Source: Gelatoporia subvermispora B
Taxonomy: Eukaryota; Basidiomycota; Agaricomycetes; Polyporales; Gelatoporiaceae
Assembly: GCA_000320605.2 (NCBI GenBank)
Contig: KB445792.1
Location: 1,865,581 to 1,929,580, forward strand
DNA: 64,000 bases
Reading direction: 5' to 3'
Part shown: positions 57,829-64,000 of the stretch, piece by piece
Layout of the letters: each line of letters begins with the position of its first letter
Position numbering within the stretch: the stretch's first letter is position 1
Position numbers and translations under genes: made by a program
The notes under the pieces: generated by a model
The model's input: only the letters and a program-made list of their open reading frames with translations
The model's database searches: none
Told to the model about the DNA's origin: nothing

Positions 57829-58073
57829 TGGATACATGGAGACAATGATGATCAGGCGTTTGCAGTCTCGGAGATTGTCCGGAGTCAGCGTGTAAGAACG
57901 TGTATCATAGTAACTTCTTGGTGTGTAGTGGGTATCTTGGGAGGTGGTGTGGCATAGTATGTTTCCTGGCCGTGGTTCCCGGTGGCGAAGTGATATGGGT
58001 AATCTATCAGGTAGTGATTGCGTGAGTAGGCCAAACCGTCCTTTTAGGGCGGCGTACCTCCGGCAGCCAAGAC

Positions 58074-59089
58074 TCAAGCGTCATCCCTGGTGGCATCTGT
58101 TCCTACAACAGCTTTCTTCTTTTTCTTTTTCTTTCTGCGCTTCTTTTGAGAAGAGTCAACATCCGGGGGAGGACCAGTCAGGTTGAGGAGAGGTATCATC
58201 GGCTTCGGGGCCTTTGATTTGGGCGTCCCCTCTTTCACAGACTTCGCAGGAGACGATGGTGTCTCATGCTGGGGAGATGATGTGGGTACTAGAATTGGCA
58301 GCATCAGAGTGTGGATTTACTTTTCGCGGGGGTGCGTACCTGACACAGGACTTGTCCGCTCTGCAGGTTCGCTTTGCTCTTCCGTCGGGCGAGGTTCGTG
58401 AGCCATACCTTCAGAGCTAGTATCAGGCTTCTTCTTAAGTTTCTTCTTCGTTATGGATGACGTCGGAATCGATGTGTCGGGGGAGGCGGGCACAGCTACG
58501 CCCTTTCCTCCTTCAACCCTAATGCCCGCAGTCTCGCCCGTAGTGTTACTTTGACGCGGTATGATAGGCAGGTTCTTCGCGGCGGCTGGTGTTGACATTG
58601 GAGGCGCCCGCGCGAGCATCTTAGCCGTTTTGTTCTTTTTCGCAGCTGGTCCTCCGAAGGGATCGACATTGGGTTTCTTCCGGATAGCCCCAGCCCTGCT
58701 CTCTTCCTCGTCATCAGAGGGCGGTTTCGCATGTACATGCTCCTCTTCTCGGAGGCGCTTCTTTGACGTAGACGACAATTTGCCTTTCAATCTAGCAGTG
58801 TCACGACCTAGTGTACTCGTTGACTCTGATGGTGCAGCCCCAACACCTAACCTGAATCTATTCTTAGAGGACGAATTTTGCGTCAGAGAATGGGCACATA
58901 CCGAGGAGGCCGACGCATGTACTCCTCAAGTTCCCGCTCGTCATTTCCCCTCTTCTTTGACGAGGGTAGCTTGGTAGCAGAAGATTTCATCCATGACGCC
59001 ACAAGATTCTCTGTGAAGGCCATGGACATGTCGACTTGCGCCTGCAAAGACTCCACGTCGATGTCATCTTGATCCATGTCGTGAGACAT
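58074..59089 (-). CDS. DUF3245-family protein, Lys-rich, probably nucleolar
   Basis: ATG at 59089 opens MSHDMDQDDIDVESLQAQVD. It is followed by MSMAFTENLVASWMKSSATK and ERELEEYMRRPPR, the conserved N-terminal block of DUF3245 proteins. Later exons are low-complexity and rich in Lys/Ser/Pro (KKRLREEEHVHAKPPSDDEE, IPTSSITKKKLKKKPDTSSE), ending in a lysine tract (KKRRKKKKKKKAVVG) and TDATRDDA. The lysine tracts suggest nuclear or nucleolar targeting. Three exons are separated by introns near 58794-58900 and 58300-58345; borders approximate. It is divergently arranged with Gemin2, starts 281 bp apart. Confidence 0.68.
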
Positions 59090-59370
59090 GTTCTTGACAC
59101 CCCAGTCGCAGTCAGTGAGAGCAGAGAATCTGTCGAATAGCCTGTAGAGAACAATCACAGTCCGGAGAGTAATCACCGAACTGTAAGTCCGGTAAATTCG
59201 GCCTGGAGGTCGCACGTGCATCGGGCGCTTAATCATGCCCCATGTCGGCCCCGGGAGACTCAGGGAGTCTCAGAGTCTCTTCTTCTAGCTTTGACCCAAC
59301 TTTGCTTGGTAGTTACTTGTGACTACTAAGTGACGGCTTGATTCGACTTTATATTCTATTTACCTTCTGA

Positions 59371-60671
59371 ATGGCCCCAAAACGCAAGGTATCCGAGCTC
59401 GATGGTTCTGACGACGACGAACCCTCCCTGGGCAGGCAGGTACTGCCGGTGGCAAACCTCCCGGCCGATTTCAATGGAGAACCACTTGATGGAATGCAGT
59501 ATCTGTTCATGGTCCGGTGAGGCATTCCAAAATTTCTCCTACATTTTGTTCATGTCAAATCCTAGACGAGACGCACGCACGCTTCCTCATGTAATACGAG
59601 TTGCGAACCCTTATGAGCTTCAGTATGAACCCATCGTCGCTGTCGCCGAGGCTAGCATGTCACAGTCGAATCAATCGTTCCTTCCATCTGAGGAATGGAG
59701 AGACAAATTTCTCAAACGGTTTCGGAATTTTCGGAAGGTTAGTGGTTGATGATATATCGCTTTACGTTTGGCCTGACTGAATGTTGCAGAATGCAGTCCA
59801 GCCCACGCTTGATGTTCAGAGACCTTGCCAAAGGGGCAAGGTACTTCCTGATAAAAGGGAACGCGAATATTGGTGGGCATTCCTTGCGGGAAGGCCGCAT
59901 GCAGAATGGGATCCGCCGAAGAAACCGAGGCCGAACAAGTTGGACAAGTGGCAGAAGCAGGCGCAATATTCTAGGGGAATGCGCTCCTTCTCTCCAGAAC
60001 AGTCCGTGGCGAGTCTCGATTACGATGAGCAGCCTGAATCCGAGAGACACGAGGAGACATGGCAGCTCAATGGTGATGGGGAAGTTGAACTTGCTACCAC
60101 TGCTACAGCACAAAGCCTTCCAACGCCAGGTGATATTCCAGCTTACCAGGAAACTCAAATCGCATCAGTGAATGCGGGTCCGGCTGGAGAGAGCGAAGTG
60201 GATTTTGCGAAACCCAAGCCACGCGAGCCCACCCCATTTCTCATGCAGAACATCGACCACGTACGTGACATCTGCACATAGCCAGAGTACCTGCCCTGAT
60301 CATCGTCCCTTTTCTAGCGTTATGCATTGCATCTTCTTATGTACTTTACATATTGGATGAATATCCAACTTGAGTCCCGGGGTCTTCCATTCACGCAGCT
60401 CACCCTTACTCATGCACGGTGGATATTCGCACTGCTTGCTCATGTTGACGACTATCTCTCTGGGGACGAGATGAGCCTACTACGCAGTCTTGCTAGGGCG
60501 TGCATGTCGCTTCTCAAGGACTGCTCATGTACTCCAAAACACGAAGGGGATTCCGTTGCATCAGACGGCCCCATGGACACGGCATCATGCTGGATGATCA
60601 TCACCGCAGTCATTGGCGTCTGGGGCCAGAGAGATTTGTGGATGGATGCTGAAGCCATGTTGACACAATGA
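59371..60671 (+). CDS. Gemin2 / SIP1 (Brr1 family), snRNP assembly factor
   Basis: SMN-complex core protein that holds Sm proteins during snRNP assembly. ATG at 59371 opens MAPKRKVSELDGSDDDEPSL, then VANLPADFNGEPLDGMQYLF, MVRRDARTLPHVIRVANPYE, SNQSFLPSEEWRDKFLKRFR and KREREYWWAFLAGRPHAEWD. The C-terminal SMN-binding region is clear: LHLLMYFTYWMNIQLESRGL, LTHARWIFALLAHVDDYLSG, DEMSLLRSLARACMSLLKDC and DTASCWMIITAVIGVWGQRD, ending DLWMDAEAMLTQ. Introns lie around 59512-59560, 59737-59789 and 60260-60318. About 380 residues, with a fungus-specific charged middle. Together with LSM3 and U1-C it is the third U-snRNP gene in this window. Confidence 0.88.
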
Positions 60672-60774
60672 TACATAGCCAAAATGTACATTCTTTCATA
60701 CGTATGTCAGACATTCTTCGACGCAAATAGTACTCAATATGATGCATAGGCCCCAACTCGGCTCACAAATCAGA

Positions 60775-61330
60775 CTATACAGGCTTCCACTTCCACGCCA
60801 AATACGTCTCCACGATTGTGGACTCTGCAACAATCTGGAAACCAAGATTCTCATGGAAGCTGGTGTTACGGTCGTTGGGTAAGTGAAGGACGGTCGACCG
60901 AGTCGGGGAATCACCTGCGTCATGGTTAGTATAGACCTTCACGTTCCGTATGAATCTAAAAGTGCTGACTGAAACTGTAACCGCCCTTCACCAGCATGGG
61001 GCTGTAAGGCGCAGTCGTCAATCCGTTATACAGGGTCTCTCTGACGGGCCCCCGAGCTTGGCTCTGTTCTCAGTGCGCTAGGTTCTCATGTGTCCCTTGG
61101 GCTCGGTGGAGCAAGCAAAGTATCATACACCCGCGTGTGGCGAAGACCTGAAGACCTGTGATAAGTGCCGAGCTTAGATGTCTACTGCACGCCCAATGGA
61201 GCCAGTCTTCACGTTTCTGAGTAAACTCATTACGCAAACCCTGGATTGGTCCATGCGTAATCAAGTCCATAATGATGAGAAGCTGTAAGACAAGCCGAAG
61301 CCTTATGATGGTCGCTCTATACGGGATCAC
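60775..61330 (-). pseudogene. GNAT acetyltransferase-like unit 1, probably degenerate
   Basis: Minus-strand C-terminal block RNTSFHENLGFQIVAESTIV with ETYLAWKWKPV and a stop at 60775 matches the NTGFY-x4-GF block of the neighbouring GNAT units. Upstream, LRNEFTQKREDWLHWACSRH and MILCLLHRAQGTHEN align in position with the acetyl-CoA region of unit 2, but the Q-x-x-G-x-G signature is not preserved. Either I have misplaced introns or this copy is inactive. No start codon can be assigned. Confidence 0.45.
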
Positions 61331-61857
61331 GCTGCAGAGTGTCCCTTGGAAATTTTGTTGCTTTTAGGATATCCCCCACTCTCGTAGGACACGACCCTCT
61401 CGCGCTAATGGACGCTATTCAACTCACCACACGCTCGATATTTGACCTTGACAGGCTTGAGGTACCATCGCTCCCGCTGTTGACGAGGTTATGCTTTGAC
61501 ATCGCTTCGAGCTTCGTCGCCTCGATGTCTGTAGCGGTTCGCGGCTGTCTTATCTGCATTTCTGCGTTCGACATTTGTGAACACAGTTAAATCGCTTGGA
61601 GCACTCAGTACGATGGGGGGAACCTCGTAATTAATTTCAGTAGAGCAGCGAACCGCAGGCCGTCCGTCGATCGCGTGCGTGCAGAGGTAGCAGATGATAA
61701 GGATAAAATACAATTTGCACCGACAGCTGCAAAGACCTCATTCGCCGCAGTCTGTTGGCCATGTATCTACGCCCGTTTCATACAGATTCTTGAGCCAACG
61801 TGATCGGTGGTCGAACCATCTCCACGTAGAACCAGGTCAGCTTCTGCACCCGGAACT

Positions 61858-62800
61858 TCATAACGTAGGGCAACCTACAATACGGACGATCACAGGAGGC
61901 TTGTTCCAAGACGGGTCGTCTTCCCCCGCAGCGACTTCGCCGACGACTTCAAATCCGCAGCTTTCGTAGAAACCAGTGTTCTCGATATTTGAAGAGACCA
62001 ACCACGTAGAGCGGCCTTGCTCATCAGCCTGTGATTAGCGTGAGATCGATGTTCATTTGTTAAACATCCTGCCCGCGTCGGACTTACAATCTCTGTAACA
62101 GCTCGTACAAGTGTCGAGCCGTACCCTCTTCCCTGCTTTTCTCGAGCAGTGGCCAATAGGCTGAGATATACCATTTCACGACGCTGATCTCCTAGAACTT
62201 GATCTGCCAGTGCGTCGAGTTCAGAGAGGAGAGCTTGTGTACGCTGTAGAATTGTCCCCGCGTTGTTCACTATATAATTTGTTCACTAACAGATAGGCAC
62301 GGTGCACCTTATTCTGACACGGCGAATCGCATAGTTTGTTTATGGCCCGGCCCGTTGCCCTGAGGACACCTGTCACAATTCGATCAATACATCCTCCACT
62401 TCTCTTGGTATTTGGTGCAGGTTCACTGGGTATTTGTGTCGATGAAAAGTGTTGGCGGCAATCAACATCGTGACCCACTATATGGCGAGAGAGTCGCCGT
62501 CCCCCACCGTCAAAGCCTGTTTCTTTACGATCATGATAGGGAGGAACACAGTATCCTCGATAACACGCCGCTCTTTTTGCCAGTAAGATCTCTTTGAATC
62601 CTGATCATGTCACAAGTGTCTGTCAGTACCAAACGATTTCGATGCGCCTTTGGTCCCACCGGAGTGTCTCGTAAGTAACCTCGTAGCGGGTCGTCTGTGA
62701 ATGCATCCTGGTGTGTCTCGATTGCTCTAGGGATATTTCCTAGGCAGGCGACTCCCGTCAGTATCTGAGTGCGAAGTTCACTCCAGAAATAGCGACAATT
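61858..62800 (-). CDS. GNAT-family acetyltransferase, unit 2 (best preserved)
   Basis: Predicted small-molecule N-acetyltransferase of a family common in mushrooms; substrate unknown. The minus strand gives IPRAIETHQDAFTDDPLRGY, RNRLVLTDTCDMIRIQRDLT, SGGCIDRIVTGVLRATGR and SELDALADQVLGDQRREMVY. The acetyl-CoA-binding block LSLLATAREKQGRGYGSTLV (Q-x-x-G-x-G) follows. After an intron (about 62024-62088) come GRSTWLVSSNIENTGFYESC, GFEVVGEVAAGEDDPSWNKP and PVIVRIVGCPTL, stop at 61858. The 5' end is uncertain; upstream coding could extend to about 63030. Internal exon borders between 62280 and 62700 are approximate. Confidence 0.6.
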
Positions 62801-63239
62801 ACTGAATTTGAGAAGTTCCGCTTGAGACGCTATCAGCTTGGACTTCTCATCCAGCATGATGAAAGATCGACAGTAGCAGCTGCTGTGATGAGAGTAGACT
62901 TGACGACTCCCTGGTTTTATGCGTTGGTTTAGAATAGGTAGGGGCTCCTCAACTTTCGCTTTACCGCCACTGTCTTGGCACACCATGCCAAGGCAGCTGA
63001 CCGCGCAGGCTACTGTGCGCATGCGGCGCAAGGTCCGCAGTCAGATTGTCGAAGTGCATCAATATTCTTATGCACGCGCTCTTCAAGTCAGCTTACGAAG
63101 GAGAGAGATCATTACTTAGCACGAAGCACTTCGTTTTCTAACTTATCTCCACCCTTAAAATTTGCTCCACCTACGCAAATCATCGTCAGGGACTCGTTTA
63201 TCGAAGTAGAGCTCATACATGAACGACATAAATGATGAT

Positions 63240-63600
63240 TAGCGCCTGACGCCGATGTCGGGTGACCATGATCAAGGTGCAAATTCCGAGTGACTCGGAA
63301 TCCGCAGCTGTCGTTGAAACCAGTATCATTGTCGAAGACGCCAGAACGATACTGCGGCTCTGAGTCTGCGTGCATCATGTGGCACACTCGTGAGTCAGGC
63401 ACGCGTCTCGGATTATCGCAAATTAGATTACCTTCTGCAAAAGTTCGGAGCCGTAGCCTTGTCTCGCTTGTTGTGCGCAGTTGCCAGTGACCAAAGATAT
63501 GACATGTCCTTGATATCATCGGCCGTCGAGTGCGATGCTGCGTAAGGCCTTGCGATTTGAACTCTGACATTGCCATGATACATCTTAAAAATCATCGGGA
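63240..63600 (-). pseudogene. GNAT acetyltransferase-like unit 3, truncated and frameshifted
   Basis: Shows MSYLWSLATA in one frame and the continuation QARQGYGSELLQK (acetyl-CoA motif) in another, with no intron able to join them. NDTGFNDSCGFRVT follows, but the expected NPTW-x3-PVI-x-RIV end is missing. This pattern indicates a broken copy. Confidence 0.5.
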
Positions 63601-63839
63601 ACTGACAGCTTGCGGACATTTATTTCCGAGATAACAAAGAACACACATGTGCAATGTAACAAGCATGACGTTTGGACCGGACAGCACAATAGTACCTGTG
63701 TTCATCCTACAGCATATTCTCTGCTCGGCTTTGTCGCGTGTCTGCACAATTTCTGCTGGTAGGAAACTTGGAAGCGCAACCATGCAGATAGCGAATGTCG
63801 TAATGCTGTGCTTTGATCAATGTGTAGAGTATGGCCGCA

Positions 63840-64000
63840 CCATCTGCGCAGAGTTAGATCCGTGAGCTTGCCGCAGATCCGAAAATTATCACGAACAATG
63901 CGAATAATGACAGGTGCTTTCCCCCAAGTCGGGTTGTTCTCGCCCAGCGCAAACTCGCCTACGACGCGAAATCCGACGCTCTCGTAGAAGCCAGTGTTAT
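63840..64000 (-). CDS. GNAT acetyltransferase-like unit 4, partial at window edge
   Basis: The last bases encode, on the minus strand, NTGFYESVGFRVVGEFALGE and NNPTWGKAPVIIRIVRDNF, the clean C-terminal block of the same GNAT family. The N-terminal part lies outside the window. The stop is not certain. Confidence 0.55.

Overview
The window is about 64 kb of nuclear DNA from a filamentous basidiomycete, most likely an Agaricomycete (the paired cytochrome P450s resemble the CYP63 type common in wood-decay Polyporales; that order-level guess is inference). The evidence is dense genes on both strands, many roughly 45-65 nt introns with GT..AG borders, protein families typical of mushrooms, and no bacterial-style operons. 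Most genes were rebuilt by joining exons by eye on frame and family conservation, so internal splice sites are proposals.

Left part (1-18.7 kb): gamma-tubulin complex component GCP3/Spc98 (-), an aminoglycoside-phosphotransferase-like kinase (+), a disordered protein with a C-terminal CCHC finger (+), a PAF-acetylhydrolase-type lipase (+), an aldo-keto reductase (-), a DUF676-type serine esterase (+), the NatA catalytic subunit Naa10 (-), the F-box/LRR protein Grr1 (-) and an unnamed protein (+).

Middle (18.9-34.1 kb): LSM3 (-) and U1-C/YHC1 (+) are head-to-head, so two spliceosomal genes share a 185 bp promoter region. SUA5 (tRNA threonylcarbamoyladenosine synthesis) follows, but its first exon is on the minus strand and the rest on the plus strand. 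Inverting about 1.07 kb between two 8 bp inverted repeats would restore a normal 44 nt intron and the reading frame. Then come an HMG-box factor (+), the DEAD-box helicase Dbp8 (+), a BTB-type protein (-) and the polyadenylation factor Cft2/CPSF100 (-).

Right part (34.8-64 kb): two tandem P450s (+), glutaminyl-tRNA synthetase (+), two tandem alpha-tubulins (-) with different C-terminal tails, an HSL-type lipase with a long charged insertion (-), a dual-specificity phosphatase (-), a protoglobin (-), a small basic protein with an internal motif repeat (+), a DUF3245-like nucleolar-type protein (-), Gemin2/Brr1 (+), and a decaying tandem array of GNAT acetyltransferases (-) running off the right edge.

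The genes are mostly housekeeping functions: spindle and microtubules (GCP3, two alpha-tubulins), RNA processing (LSM3, U1-C, Gemin2, Cft2, Dbp8), translation (GlnRS, Sua5, Naa10), with an accessory layer of P450s, lipases and acetyltransferases. No transposon, CRISPR array, rRNA or convincing tRNA was seen. The strongest unusual signal is the SUA5 micro-inversion; next are the paired alpha-tubulins, five apparent GC-AG introns and a fungal protoglobin.
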